Origin: Segetibacter koreensis DSM 18137
GTDB taxonomy: Bacteria > Bacteroidota > Bacteroidia > Chitinophagales > Chitinophagaceae
Direction: 5' to 3'
Assembly: GCF_000374045.1 (NCBI RefSeq)
Contig: NZ_KB893315.1
Span: forward strand, 332,843-396,842
Length of the DNA stretch: 64,000 nucleotides
The position numbers and the translations under genes were made by a program. Below are positions 37,521-46,895 of this stretch, one piece after another. Position 1 is the first letter of the stretch. Every line of letters starts with the position of its first letter. The notes under the pieces are model-generated. The model was not told the origin of the DNA. It saw only the letters and a program-made list of their open reading frames with translations, and did no database searches.

Positions 37521-38354
37521 CTACCCAAACGAAAATGAAAGTTGTGGAGCAAAAATTTGTTTACTGCGTCTTACATTTGAGTTGTTTTTCTCCTTAATAT
37601 GAAACACCGCAGTTTCTTCAAACCTTGAAGCCACAATTATTTCAACTCCGTCAGCATGCTCATTAAATAGCTTCTCTACAACCTGAGGACAATTATTATT
37701 TTTTGATAGATGAGATAACAGCAGGTGAGTCATATAAGCAGGTTTGTGTTCCTTAAAAACTCCCAGCGCTTGTTTATTACTTAAGTGTCCCTTACCCCCT
37801 GTGATACGCTTTTTTAAATAATAAGGATAATTACCGGCATTCAACATTTCCTCATCGTAATTTGCTTCGAGGAATGCTGCATGACATTGTTTAAAATGCT
37901 TGATCACCTCTTTACATGGTATGCCTATATCTGTAAATACCCCAACCTTTATTTTATCACACGTTATGATAAAGCTATAAGGGTCTGAAGCATCGTGTAC
38001 TTTTGGAAAAGCTATAACGGCAAGGTTACCTATTATGACTGGTTCATTAACAACAAAGGTCGAGGCAAGGTGGTCATCTAAAATAAATCCGCAATTGAAA
38101 AGTGTAGCTGCAGTTATGTATACGGGAAGTTGATATTTCTTAGCTAAAGTTGGTATGCCTTTAATATGGTCCGTATGTTCGTGCGATACAAAAACTGCCT
38201 TTACTTTTTGCATACTCAATCCAAGCCGCTTCATTCGTTTTTCTATCTCCCTGCACGATATGCCTGCGTCTACCAGTACTGCTTCACGATCGTTACCAAT
38301 ATAATAACAGTTTCCGTTGCTGCCTGAGTTTAAAGATGTAATGAATAATGACAT
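37521..38354 (-). CDS. MBL-fold metallohydrolase (WalJ/YycJ-like)
   Basis: This 277-residue cytoplasmic protein has the metallo-beta-lactamase fold with the two-metal motif HEHTDH (VSHEHTDHIKG). The N-terminal SLNSGSNGNCYYI and LVDAGISCREIEKRM are typical of the YycJ/WalJ and PhnP-like group. Later metal ligands are in FPKVHDASDPYSF, TDIG and LLSHLSKNNNCP. Members act as 5'-3' exonucleases or phosphodiesterases linked to DNA repair. The start ATG at 38352-38354 begins right at the conserved strand. It converges on the SET-domain gene. Confidence 0.88.
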   Translation of the reverse strand: MSLFITSLNSGSNGNCYYIGNDREAVLVDAGISCREIEKRMKRLGLSMQKVKAVFVSHEHTDHIKGIPTLAKKYQLPVYITAATLFNCGFILDDHLASTFVVNEPVIIGNLAVIAFPKVHDASDPYSFIITCDKIKVGVFTDIGIPCKEVIKHFKQCHAAFLEANYDEEMLNAGNYPYYLKKRITGGKGHLSNKQALGVFKEHKPAYMTHLLLSHLSKNNNCPQVVEKLFNEHADGVEIIVASRFEETAVFHIKEKNNSNVRRSKQIFAPQLSFSFG

Positions 38355-38841
38355 AACAAACTATATAAAACTTTACCAATAATCTATTCCAATAGTTTTT
38401 TAAAGAATGGAATAAGTCTTTCGTTCAAAAAGATATAATACTATTGTTTTTTTTGATGGATATACAGAATCTATTTTTTCCGTTACTGCAGCCAAAGATT
38501 TCTGCAAAGTAATCCGAAATTTCCATTGATCATCGTGCTACTTAACGAGCTATGTCAGCAGCCGGATATTTTGATTTTACCAGTTGCACAAATTCTGTGT
38601 ATGAATTTACAAAAACTGCACTATCAAAAGGTATTGTTTTTTATACCCTCACCATTACTTACAAGACAATTTGTCAAATCTTACATTTCCCTCGCATAGT
38701 TAGACTTGTTCTTACAAAGAAACTCTTATTTTTAATTTATTCTTTTATAATTGCTTATGTAGCCCGCAAATTGGACACTAATGATTAACGCTAAATAAAG
38801 GATAGTCGGCCTTTTAAATTTTGAATAGCAGCATTTGTATA
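38355..38841. other. Intergenic region, no supported gene
   Basis: This is 487 bp upstream of both the MBL gene and the GH95 gene. A 78-codon frame at 38552-38788 has hydrophobic patches but no family resemblance or ribosome-binding site, and I treat it as chance. Confidence 0.4.
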
Positions 38842-41334
38842 ATGATAAAAAAACAGGAAATGAAACATTTATTTTCAGCTTTCTTTTTGTTGATAACGAT
38901 TGTAAGTTTTTCGCAGACTAAATCCAGACTGAAGCTTTGGTATAGAACCCCGTCCGGGGAAACCTGGGAGAACGCCTTGCCAATAGGTAACGGCAGGTTG
39001 GGCGCCATGATCTATGGTAATGTGGAAAAAGAAACGATTCAGTTAAATGAAAATACGGTTTGGAGCGGTAGTCCAAACCGTAATGATAACCCATTAGCGC
39101 TTGATTCTCTTGCCATCGTCCGGCAATTGATTTTTGAAGGCAAGCAAAAAGATGCAGAAAGAATTGCCAACAGAGTTATTGTTTCCAAAACATCACAAGG
39201 CCAAAAATTTGAACCGGTAGGCAGTCTGCAGCTTACTTTTAATGGACATGATGATTTCTCCAACTACAATAGAGAATTAGATATAGAAAGAGCTGTAACC
39301 AAAACTTCATATACAGTTGGAGATGTCACTTACACCCGAGAAGCGTTGGCTTCTTTTCCTGACCGTGTTATTGTTATGCGATTAACTGCAAGCAAACCAG
39401 GCAATATTTCCTTTACAGCTTTTTTTACAACACCTCAGAAAAAAGCAACAATTAAAACCACACCTGCTAAAGAACTGACCATTTCTGGAACTACTTCGGA
39501 TCACGAAACGGTTAAAGGCATGGTAAATTACAAAGGTATCGTGCGCATAAAGCTGGATGGCGGTGCGCTTACTGCAAACGATACCTCTCTTACAATCAGC
39601 AACGCCAATGCAGCAACCATTTATATTTCTATAGCCACCAACTTCAATAATTATCATGACATTAGCGGTGATGAAAATAAAAGAGCGGCGAGCTATCTGG
39701 ATAAAGCCTTTTCAAAATCCTTTGCCGCTATTTTACCTGCTCATGTTGCTGCTTATCAAAAATATTTTAACCGGGTAAAACTCGATTTGGGGAACGCTGG
39801 TGCGACAGACCTTCCTACCAATGAACGGTTGAAAAATTTCAAATTAACTAACGATCCTTCGTTTGTCACCTTGTACTATCAATTTGGTCGTTACTTGTTG
39901 ATTTCTTCCTCTCAGCCCGGTGGACAGGCTGCGAACTTGCAGGGCATCTGGAACGGGGGTATCAATCCGCCCTGGGACAGTAAATACACGATTAACATTA
40001 ATACTGAGATGAATTACTGGCCGGCAGAAAAAACCAATCTTGCCGAACTGCACGAACCGTTTCTTCAAATGGTAAAAGACATGTCAGAAGCAGGGAAGGA
40101 GACGGCAAAAGTAATGTACGGAGCCAGGGGCTGGATGGCGCACCATAACACCGACATCTGGCGGGTTACGGGTGCTGTTGATGGCGCTTTTTGGGGTGCA
40201 TGGAGCAACGGTGGGGGATGGACTAGTGAGCACCTGTGGGAACATTACATGTACGGGGGTGACAAAGCGTTTCTGGCATCAGTGTATCCCATTTTAAAAG
40301 GGGCAGCATTGTTTTATGTTGATTTTCTGATTGAACATCCAAAATATCACTGGCTTGTCATTTGCCCCGACGAATCGCCTGAGAATGCACCTCAGGCGCA
40401 CCAAAGTTCTTCACTTGATGCCGGTGTAACAATGTCTAACCAAATTGTTTTTGATGTATTCAGTACGGCTATCCGCGCCGCGCAAGTTTTGAAGAAAGAT
40501 GGGACTTTTGTAGACAGCTTAAAACAGATGCGGAGCCGTTTGGCACCAATGCATGTCGGTCAATATGGTCAGTTGCAGGAATGGCTCGATGATATTGATG
40601 ACCCGAAAGACAATCACCGCCACATCTCTCATTTGTATGGATTGTTTCCATCCAACCAGATATCACCCTACCGTACGCCGCAATTATATAGTGCGGCAAA
40701 AAATACGCTCATTCAACGGGGTGATATATCGACAGGTTGGAGCATGGGATGGAAAGTAAACTGGTGGGCAAGGATGCTGGATGGCAACCATGCTTACAAG
40801 CTTATTCAAAGCCAACTCTCACCGGTCGCAACTACTCCAGAGGTGCGCTACGAAGGAGGCGGAGGTACCTACAACAATCTTTTCGATGCCCACCCGCCGT
40901 TTCAAATTGATGGCAATTTTGGTTGCACTTCGGGAATTACTGAAATGCTAATGCAAAGTGCTGATGGCGCGCTGCATTTGCTGCCTGCGCTGCCCGATGT
41001 TTGGCAAACCGGCAACATTAGCGGACTGAGGGCAAGGGGCGGTTTTGAACTGGTGAGCATGGAATGGCGCAACTCAAAACTGGTAAAGGTAGTTGTACGG
41101 TCAAAACTAGGAGGCAATCTTCGTTTGCGGGTTCAAAATGCATTAAAAGTAAGCGGTGTAGGTTCCTTAAAAAAAGCAAAGGGCACAAATGCCAATCCGT
41201 TTTATCAAACAGAAGAAACACCTGCGCCAATTGTATCACCAAGTGTAACGAATGTGGCTCCTGAGTTAAAAGAAACAATACTGTATGACCTACCAACGCA
41301 AAGTGGAAAAGCATATACACTCGTTGCAGAATAA
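38842..41334 (+). CDS. GH95 alpha-L-fucosidase/galactosidase
   Basis: This secreted or periplasmic enzyme is about 830 residues long. ATG 38842-38844 is used as the start; ATG 38860-38862 ([19 protein letters not shown]) gives an even cleaner signal peptide. The N-terminal GH95 beta-domain has [24 protein letters not shown] and [12 protein letters not shown]. The (alpha/alpha)6 catalytic domain contains [13 protein letters not shown], holding the two catalytic-site Asn, and [13 protein letters not shown], holding the catalytic Asp of the inverting mechanism. A C-terminal beta-domain follows. Members release terminal alpha-1,2-L-fucose or L-galactose from hemicellulose or glycans. Neighbouring GH78, esterase and SusD remnants suggest it belonged to a pectin/hemicellulose locus now largely destroyed. 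Confidence 0.93.
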   Translation: MIKKQEMKHLFSAFFLLITIVSFSQTKSRLKLWYRTPSGETWENALPIGNGRLGAMIYGNVEKETIQLNENTVWSGSPNRNDNPLALDSLAIVRQLIFEGKQKDAERIANRVIVSKTSQGQKFEPVGSLQLTFNGHDDFSNYNRELDIERAVTKTSYTVGDVTYTREALASFPDRVIVMRLTASKPGNISFTAFFTTPQKKATIKTTPAKELTISGTTSDHETVKGMVNYKGIVRIKLDGGALTANDTSLTISNANAATIYISIATNFNNYHDISGDENKRAASYLDKAFSKSFAAILPAHVAAYQKYFNRVKLDLGNAGATDLPTNERLKNFKLTNDPSFVTLYYQFGRYLLISSSQPGGQAANLQGIWNGGINPPWDSKYTININTEMNYWPAEKTNLAELHEPFLQMVKDMSEAGKETAKVMYGARGWMAHHNTDIWRVTGAVDGAFWGAWSNGGGWTSEHLWEHYMYGGDKAFLASVYPILKGAALFYVDFLIEHPKYHWLVICPDESPENAPQAHQSSSLDAGVTMSNQIVFDVFSTAIRAAQVLKKDGTFVDSLKQMRSRLAPMHVGQYGQLQEWLDDIDDPKDNHRHISHLYGLFPSNQISPYRTPQLYSAAKNTLIQRGDISTGWSMGWKVNWWARMLDGNHAYKLIQSQLSPVATTPEVRYEGGGGTYNNLFDAHPPFQIDGNFGCTSGITEMLMQSADGALHLLPALPDVWQTGNISGLRARGGFELVSMEWRNSKLVKVVVRSKLGGNLRLRVQNALKVSGVGSLKKAKGTNANPFYQTEETPAPIVSPSVTNVAPELKETILYDLPTQSGKAYTLVAE

Positions 41335-41509
41335 TACGGTAAATGGTCATTGCAGTTATTCAATATAAAGCAATGCAGTAACAGTTAGAAATTACAATTA
41401 TACCATTAGAATGGTAAATATGATAAGAAAGAAAATAATCACAACTATTGATCTCGGAGAATTTAAAATAGTCGATGAAGCGTCTGATGCTATTTATTTA
41501 AATGAAGAG

Positions 41510-41675
41510 GAAATTAACTACCCCCACCAAAGGTGGGGGTTTAAAATGGAAATAATCCCATAAGGGGTAAGTATCCTAGAAGAGTGTACTCCCGTCACTC
41601 CCATACTCTTTCCGTTCCTCACCTTCTTGATACTTTACATATCTCTTAATCTTTTCTTCATCTATACCTACGGTG
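41510..41675 (-). mobile_element. IS200/IS605-type right-end remnant with TnpA C-terminal tail
   Basis: On the minus strand, in a frame ending with TAG at 41576-41578, the DNA encodes TVGIDEEKIKRYVKYQEG then ERKEYGSDGSTLF. This strongly resembles the last about 30 residues of an IS200-like Y1 transposase. About 40 bp beyond the stop is a perfect hairpin, CCCCCACC/GGTGGGGG (41521-41539), as expected for the subterminal right-end structure of this family. The rest of the transposase is missing. The fragment abuts the truncated GH78 gene exactly where that gene loses homology (about 41670). Confidence 0.7.
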
Positions 41676-42252
41676 CCCAGGCATGTTTGCTAAAATCTAC
41701 TTTATCACCTGGCCCTACTACAAAGTAAACGTTCAGATTGGTATGAATTGGCGAATATGCTTCGTCTTTGATGCACTTCCAGGATTGATTTGTATTAACC
41801 ACTTGCTGCCCATTGCCGTTACCCTGCAGAATAAATCCTGTGCGATAAGATTGCTGCGCGAATGGCATGCTTTCTCCAAAATTCCATACCACCGCCGCCA
41901 AGGTATTTTTTCCCCCTTTCAGGTAACGTGCAATATCCACTGTTTCAAAATGCCAGTGCGAAATATCGGAACGTGCAGGGCCTAATGAAACTAATTCACC
42001 GTTTACAAATAATTTATAACGATTGTCTCCCGAAATATGCACTACAAAAGATGCAGGTTTTGTACTGATGCTAAAAACCTTTCTGAACTGATACACACCA
42101 TACTCTTTTTCGGGAGTATTGGGTACTGTTATCCATTCTGCATTCCAAGGTTTTCTTTGCAACTCCATCGGTAATTGCTCTAAAGAAACCTGTGCGTTAG
42201 TCACGGATCCAAATGCAAAAAAAGAAAATACAAAAGCAAACAATCGATTCAT
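41668..42252 (-). pseudogene. Alpha-L-rhamnosidase (GH78-like) 5' fragment, truncated by IS remnant
   Basis: The 194-codon fragment has a signal peptide (MNRLFAFVFSFFAFGSVTNA). It continues with the N-terminal carbohydrate-binding/jelly-roll region of GH78-type rhamnosidases: WNAEWITVPNTPEKEYGVYQFRK by segments, YKLFVNGELVSLGPARSD, HWHFETVDIARYLKGGKN and AAVVWNFGE. Intact family members are several hundred residues longer. Here homology ends at HAWAP and a stop, and the following bases are an IS200/IS605 tail. The catalytic barrel is absent, so the fragment cannot be an active rhamnosidase. Confidence 0.8.
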
Positions 42253-42709
42253 AGGAGCTAATTAAAAAACTAAGCGAAGGTGAAGCGCTAACTGCTCCTT
42301 TGGTTAGTTATAAGATTTCTTTTATTTATTTTATATCTAATATTGAATTCTATGTCATCTGAATTTAAGGTAATACAAATGGTGCACAACTATGTTCCGG
42401 AAATCACAGAGATGGAACAATGAATGTTTGTAGCACTTCCAAACTTATTTGAAATACAATTGCGACGGTAACACTTTATAAAACATTACTTGTACAATAT
42501 TGACGTTATTAACGACAGAAATATGAGTCATCCAAGTACGGTCCCCTTCTACCCTGTTATTTAGATACTTACACTGTCTTATCCTTATTCTCCTTAAAGC
42601 CCTTGCGCTATAAGAAAAAGAGGCGTTTAGACAGCGAAGTAGATCAAATTTAAGCTTTGACCACAAGTAACAACCGTTGAATACAACTAAATCTAAACGC
42701 CCCGAATAA
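42253..42709. other. Gene-free region with first copy of a direct repeat
   Basis: This 457-bp AT-rich stretch contains copy 1 of the 80-bp repeat (42431-42510) and the related segment 42371-42388. The minus-strand 73-codon frame across it is not like any family I know. Confidence 0.5.
42431..42510 (+). repeat. Direct repeat, copy 1 (80 bp, 78/80 identical to 47150-47229)
   Basis: TAGCACTTCCAAACTTATTT begins both copies, and only two substitutions were seen over 80 bases. Weaker similarity extends leftward (ATGGAACA...) and to TAATACAAATGGTGCACA at 42371-42388 / 46927-46944. The copies are in the same orientation and about 4.7 kb apart. Confidence 0.85.
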
Positions 42710-43010
42710 AGTTACGGCAAACGTCAACGAACAAACGATTTTTGTTGGTCTGGATGTACAAACGTAGCTGGAATGCTGCCTTGTTTTTAAACCATCTCTA
42801 CTTGCGCAACATTTATCAACCACCTTCTCCACAGACGCATTGTAAGTATCTATCAACACACTATCCTTGCGCTTCTTGAGTATGTACTTACCATAGCCGT
42901 AAATTTGGTTACTGGACACATCGACAACTTAACAACAAAGGGATTAAATGCCTTGTCGTTAAACCTGCCGACATGCCTTCTACTAGCAAAGATGAAGTAA
43001 GCAAAACGGC
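42710..43010 (+). pseudogene. IS110-family transposase N-terminal remnant
   Basis: After a frameshift near 42759 and one internal stop, the plus strand reads like an IS110 DEDD transposase N-terminus. Segments are TIFVGLDV, SWNAALFLNHLYLRNIYQPP, HCKYLSTHYPCAS, FGYWTHRQLNNKGIKCLVV and KPADMPSTSKDEVSKT. The last two match the conserved 'VVNPADVPTTDKEKVQKTD' type region of the family. Homology stops at about 43010, where an alpha/beta-hydrolase fragment on the other strand begins. The C-terminal catalytic part and IS ends are absent, so it is dead. Confidence 0.7.
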
Positions 43011-43344
43011 CGCCAATATTACAATACAAAAGCATTAATTCCCATTTTATTGAAGTCCTGGCGACATCTGTACCTTCACGTTTAGTCAGTAATACATGAT
43101 ACCCACCGCCCACGCAAATAACAACCGCGGAACCGTTCGATTTTACCTTTGAAAGCAAGAAAAACAGACAGCGTAGGAAAAGATACATTGTAAGTAAGGG
43201 AGTCTACGACGTCGTTTGCTTTTTTTACTTCCAGATTTGAAGACTCAATTGCATTAGGAATTTTGCCTGGATACAAAGGAAACTCCTGCTGTGCAAGACA
43301 ACAATTTGTTACCACTAAAAAAATAATACTAAAAGATGAGTCAT
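43010..43344 (-). pseudogene. Alpha/beta-hydrolase (acetyl-esterase/BD-FAE-like) 5' fragment
   Basis: Read with frameshifts, the minus strand encodes a signal peptide (MTHLLVLFF, then VVTNCCLAQQ; one T missing from a T run). It continues with FPLYPGKIPNAIESSN, SLTYNVSFPTLSVFLA, NGSAVVICVGGGYHVLLTKREGTDVA and DFNKMGINAFVL. This is the start of a secreted esterase of the xylan-esterase-like group (oxyanion motif GGGYH). The nucleophile-Ser and His regions are lost at the junction with the IS110 remnant. It lies 14 bp after the dehydrogenase-cupredoxin gene, showing that the two were once an operon. Confidence 0.72.
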
Positions 43345-43357
43345 ACTAAAAACTTTA

Positions 43358-46300
43358 TTACATATTTACTTTCATCACGCCTTTCATCATCTGCCAATGG
43401 CCGGGAAAGGAACAAATAAAAGGATATTCCCCAGGCTTTACGGGAGCTTTAAAATCAAGTTGAAAACTCTTTCCTCCGCTTACCAATGGAGTAGCAAATA
43501 AAACTTCAGGTATATCTGGCACAAAGTTTTTTTCGTAACCAACTTTTGTTGCAGCCATCGCATCAGCCGCTTTACCCACGACTTCGCGGCTACCAGGTTT
43601 TGAAATGACTACGTTATGGGCCATATCATCAGGATTATTGAAAATAAGAGAAAGATTTTCTCCTGCCTTCACAGTAAAGGATGTTTTGTCAAATAGCATT
43701 TTGGCCGATAGTGTAGACAAGTGAATAATTCTTCTACCTTTTCCTGCAATATCTTTTATTTCTGAAGTATTAGACGTAAGCATGTTCTGGTTAGCAACGA
43801 ATTTGGTTACGGCTGGAACGTCGGATAGAACTTTATAGTCTTCATTTGAAAAAGGTGTTCTGAAATATTTTCGCCATTCAGGATCATCTTTTATAAAACC
43901 AGGGACATCTGCTAACTTGTCTGAAGAAAGTGGCTCAAGTAAATACTTTGCTTTTTCGGGGTCATTTGATAGAAAATCTTTGTCCTTTTTGAACATTGCC
44001 ATCCACACGGGTTTCAGTTGTTTGAAGGATTCCTGTAAAGCATACGTAATGTAACCGTCCATTGAGAGATTTGTTGTTGCGAGCAAAGCCTTTACCGACG
44101 CTCCTGTTTTAAAATGACTTAAGGCAATAATGGCCTCTAATCTTACTCTTTGAGAAGAATCGCGACTCATCCCAATGAGCATTTGTTCAGAATTTTTTAT
44201 TTGGTCATTCCAATAAAACAAAACCCTGGTGGCAGCCGCTCTGACGTGGTAATCCCTGCTTTTAAGTAATTGAGTAACAAGTTCCTGATTTGGACGATTA
44301 AATTGTTGGTACAACCATAATCCTTCCAGTTTGTTTTGCTCGTAATCCTTGTCATTAGGATTAAGCCCGGTGATCCATTTTTGAACTGCAGGCAGTACCT
44401 GGCCTTCAGGTAACTCCCACAGTTGCATCCTGGTCCTGTATCTTTGCCTGTCCTCATATGCCTTTAGCTGGTCTAGCAGTTGATCAACGTTAAGCCTCGT
44501 TAGATCAATGCGAGGTAATAGTTTTTTGTTTTTATAGGTGATTCTCCAGATTCGGCCATGGGAATGATCTCGTTTTGGATCACGCAATGCTCTTTCTCCA
44601 TGGTTGATAATTGGATTGAACCAATCCACTACATACAAGGCGCCATCTGGTCCGAACTGGAGGTCAACAGGCCGAAAATTTGGATCTGACGATTGTAACA
44701 GAGGCTCTTTTTCATGACCGATAATTCCACTTCCGTCTTCAGCAATACTATGCTCTCTTATCCCCTGAAAGCCAATGAAAGTATTGAAGAGAACATCACC
44801 CTGAACATCGTCGGGGAACTGTCTGCTCGAAATGATTTCCATTCCACATGTTTTTGGTTTAACCTTCGATGTAAGGAAGTCTTTCATCGCCGCATGTTTT
44901 ATTGGATAGTCAGTAGCTACAGTAAGGGGTGGTGCAAAGTAATTCATACCGGTAGACACATCGCCAATCAAATGCGTGCCGTTACGGGTAAATACATTTC
45001 CCCAGGGATTTGCATATGGGTAAGAAATATAAGGCTCTAGTTTTAATGTACGAGGTTCAAACCTCCAGGTAGTTCCATACTCGTCACGCTTTGGTCCATA
45101 AGGTGTTTCAACCTGCGTATGCAAGAAAGTTCCCATGTGCCAATATAATGCGCCATCTGGTCCCCAGGTTTGAGCACTAATAGAATGATGGATGTCTTCC
45201 GTGCCGAAACCATGAAGCAGGATCTTTTTAAGATCCGCCTTCCCATCACCGTCTGTATCTTTTAAAAATACCAGGTCAGGTGCCTGGGTGACATACGCGC
45301 CTCCATCACCTAATTCAAATCCTAAAGGCAGATACAGGCTGTCGGCAAATATTGTGTGTTTATCCGCTTTGCCATCACCATTCGTATCTTCCAAAATGAT
45401 AATCTTATCATTCGGTGGGGCACCAGGTAAATACTGCGGATAGGAAGGCATACTAGCTACCCACAATCTTCCTTTAGGGTCAAAAGTAATTTTTACGGGA
45501 TTGGCAATCGGGAAATCCACTTCGGAAGCGAAAAGCTCGATCTGGTATCCTTTAGGCAATAGGAACTGCGCAGTGGAAGGCTCGCTGATAGGAGCTTTCC
45601 TGTCTAATAATTCATATTGTACAGTGTCCTTAATAATACGTTGAACCCTTACCAAATTGATATCCGCATCAGCCTGGCTTTCTTTCCAGACAACGCTGTC
45701 AAGCCGAGTTACCATGGCGTTCAATTTTTTAAGTTCACCTGGGTATGAGATTGGTCCCCCTGCTGGCTGAACCCAAGGTTCCTTACGCCTTCCATAAATA
45801 TATTCACCATTCACTGCCCTGAATAGGTAAAAAAACTGTTTGTTTTTGTCATCAATTACTTTCTTAAGATTGGTAAAATCACTACCAGACGACCAGGAAG
45901 AAACTGGGAGCTCCAAAGCTTTTGCCATCATTTCGCTTACTTCCTTATATCCGTTCTCATTCAGATGAATGCCATTTATGGTTAATGAATCGGAATCAGC
46001 TTCTCTCTCTTTAGTCGGATGGTAAAGATCAATAAAAGAAATTTTCAAGTTTTCCGCCACCTGCTGCATACCATTAGTATACATTTCTAAATTCTTATTA
46101 TGCTGACTTGGGTCAGGCAAAAAACCTCCCAACTTTTCGTGAGCAACAGGTGAAACAAGGATGACCGCAGGTGTTTTTTGTCCATCATATTTTTGTTGCT
46201 GCAAATGGATAAGAAATTTGCCAAGCTGCCGCTTGAAACTTTCCAGGCTATCCAATCCTTTAAATGCTTCGTTGAGCCCGAAGCAGGCGACAATGATATC

Positions 46301-46615
46301 TGCTTTTTGTTCAGTCAAGTGTTCATCGAGCGAACCAAAATTAAGTGGACGAGGCTGAAGATTTATTTCATCAGCGCTCCATCCCATATTCCTTACTACT
46401 AAGTTTCTTTCTGGAAAGCTTTTATACAAAAACGTTTCAAAATAATTAAAGTGTTGTAAGCGCTCTGCAAAAGTATTTCCTATAAAAACAATGTGACTGT
46501 TTTGTTCGGGTTTCAACTCCTTTACATTGTTATGTTTGTTGTAACAAGAAGATAAAAGAAAAAAAGAAAAACATAATGCGAGATAGAAGCTCTGAAACAT
46601 ACACTTTCTTAACAT
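43358..46615 (-). CDS. SGNH-hydrolase-like + PVC-type dehydrogenase propeller + cupredoxin multidomain lipoprotein
   Basis: This is a 1,085-residue lipoprotein (signal peptide with LLSSC). An SGNH/GDSL-like domain spans about 40-240; its block I reads FIGNTFAERL (GNT in place of GDS) and block V NGIHLNENGY, so the usual catalytic Ser and Asp look replaced. A PVC-type dehydrogenase propeller spans about 350-700 (GYQLELFASEVDFPIANPV-like, EDTNGDGKADKHTI, GPDGALYVVDWFNPI, HGRIWRITY). HEAT-like repeats follow (about 720-900). A C-terminal plastocyanin/azurin domain (about 960-1085) has copper ligands in MAHNVV and FICSFPGHWQMMKG (Cys, His, Met). Copper thus replaces the fused haem of the related protein at 7-9.3 kb. 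It probably oxidises a sugar in the periplasm; the substrate is unknown. Confidence 0.85.
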   Translation of the reverse strand: MLRKCMFQSFYLALCFSFFLLSSCYNKHNNVKELKPEQNSHIVFIGNTFAERLQHFNYFETFLYKSFPERNLVVRNMGWSADEINLQPRPLNFGSLDEHLTEQKADIIVACFGLNEAFKGLDSLESFKRQLGKFLIHLQQQKYDGQKTPAVILVSPVAHEKLGGFLPDPSQHNKNLEMYTNGMQQVAENLKISFIDLYHPTKEREADSDSLTINGIHLNENGYKEVSEMMAKALELPVSSWSSGSDFTNLKKVIDDKNKQFFYLFRAVNGEYIYGRRKEPWVQPAGGPISYPGELKKLNAMVTRLDSVVWKESQADADINLVRVQRIIKDTVQYELLDRKAPISEPSTAQFLLPKGYQIELFASEVDFPIANPVKITFDPKGRLWVASMPSYPQYLPGAPPNDKIIILEDTNGDGKADKHTIFADSLYLPLGFELGDGGAYVTQAPDLVFLKDTDGDGKADLKKILLHGFGTEDIHHSISAQTWGPDGALYWHMGTFLHTQVETPYGPKRDEYGTTWRFEPRTLKLEPYISYPYANPWGNVFTRNGTHLIGDVSTGMNYFAPPLTVATDYPIKHAAMKDFLTSKVKPKTCGMEIISSRQFPDDVQGDVLFNTFIGFQGIREHSIAEDGSGIIGHEKEPLLQSSDPNFRPVDLQFGPDGALYVVDWFNPIINHGERALRDPKRDHSHGRIWRITYKNKKLLPRIDLTRLNVDQLLDQLKAYEDRQRYRTRMQLWELPEGQVLPAVQKWITGLNPNDKDYEQNKLEGLWLYQQFNRPNQELVTQLLKSRDYHVRAAATRVLFYWNDQIKNSEQMLIGMSRDSSQRVRLEAIIALSHFKTGASVKALLATTNLSMDGYITYALQESFKQLKPVWMAMFKKDKDFLSNDPEKAKYLLEPLSSDKLADVPGFIKDDPEWRKYFRTPFSNEDYKVLSDVPAVTKFVANQNMLTSNTSEIKDIAGKGRRIIHLSTLSAKMLFDKTSFTVKAGENLSLIFNNPDDMAHNVVISKPGSREVVGKAADAMAATKVGYEKNFVPDIPEVLFATPLVSGGKSFQLDFKAPVKPGEYPFICSFPGHWQMMKGVMKVNM

Positions 46616-46674
46616 AAATTACTATTATTTTATAGATTGTCGGACAACCGCATTAAAGGAAAAAGCTTATTCTT

Positions 46675-46895
46675 TTACCAGCCCGGATTCTGTTCAAGGT
46701 TGTTTTTTTTTCAATTTCTCTTTGCAGAATAGGTATAAAGTACATCTTGTCCTGGAACACACAAGGAGAACCATCTACTGGTTTCCTTTCGTAAGTATAG
46801 GAATCATTTTCTAGTTTGCTTATGTACATGGCTCCCAATTTTTTTCCATTCAAAACATTAACCGGAGTTTTCCGCCTTCTTAAATCCCAATGTAT
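46675..46895 (-). pseudogene. SusD-family lipoprotein 3' remnant
   Basis: The minus strand encodes the C-terminus of a SusD/RagB protein: WDLRRRKTPVNVLNG, KKLGAMYISKLENDSYTYE, KMYFIPILQREIE, and, after a shift in a run of nine A, NNLEQNPGW and stop (46675-46677). The LPIPQxEI...NPNLxQNPGW ending is diagnostic of SusD. Upstream sequence is lost. It lies just before the dehydrogenase-cupredoxin gene on the same strand, showing that gene once followed a susCD pair. Confidence 0.75.

Noticed and set aside
38552-38788. 78-codon plus-strand frame before the GH95 gene
   Set aside because: Patchy hydrophobicity but no family pattern; lies in a likely promoter region.
41411-41563. Short frame (about 50 codons) after GH95 reading MIRKKIITTIDLGEF
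   Set aside because: It runs through the IS right-end hairpin; probably chance coding over IS remnant DNA, although its first part has plausible codons.
42445-42666. 73-codon minus-strand frame over direct-repeat copy 1
   Set aside because: Matching frame over copy 2 is not preserved upstream; no protein family seen.
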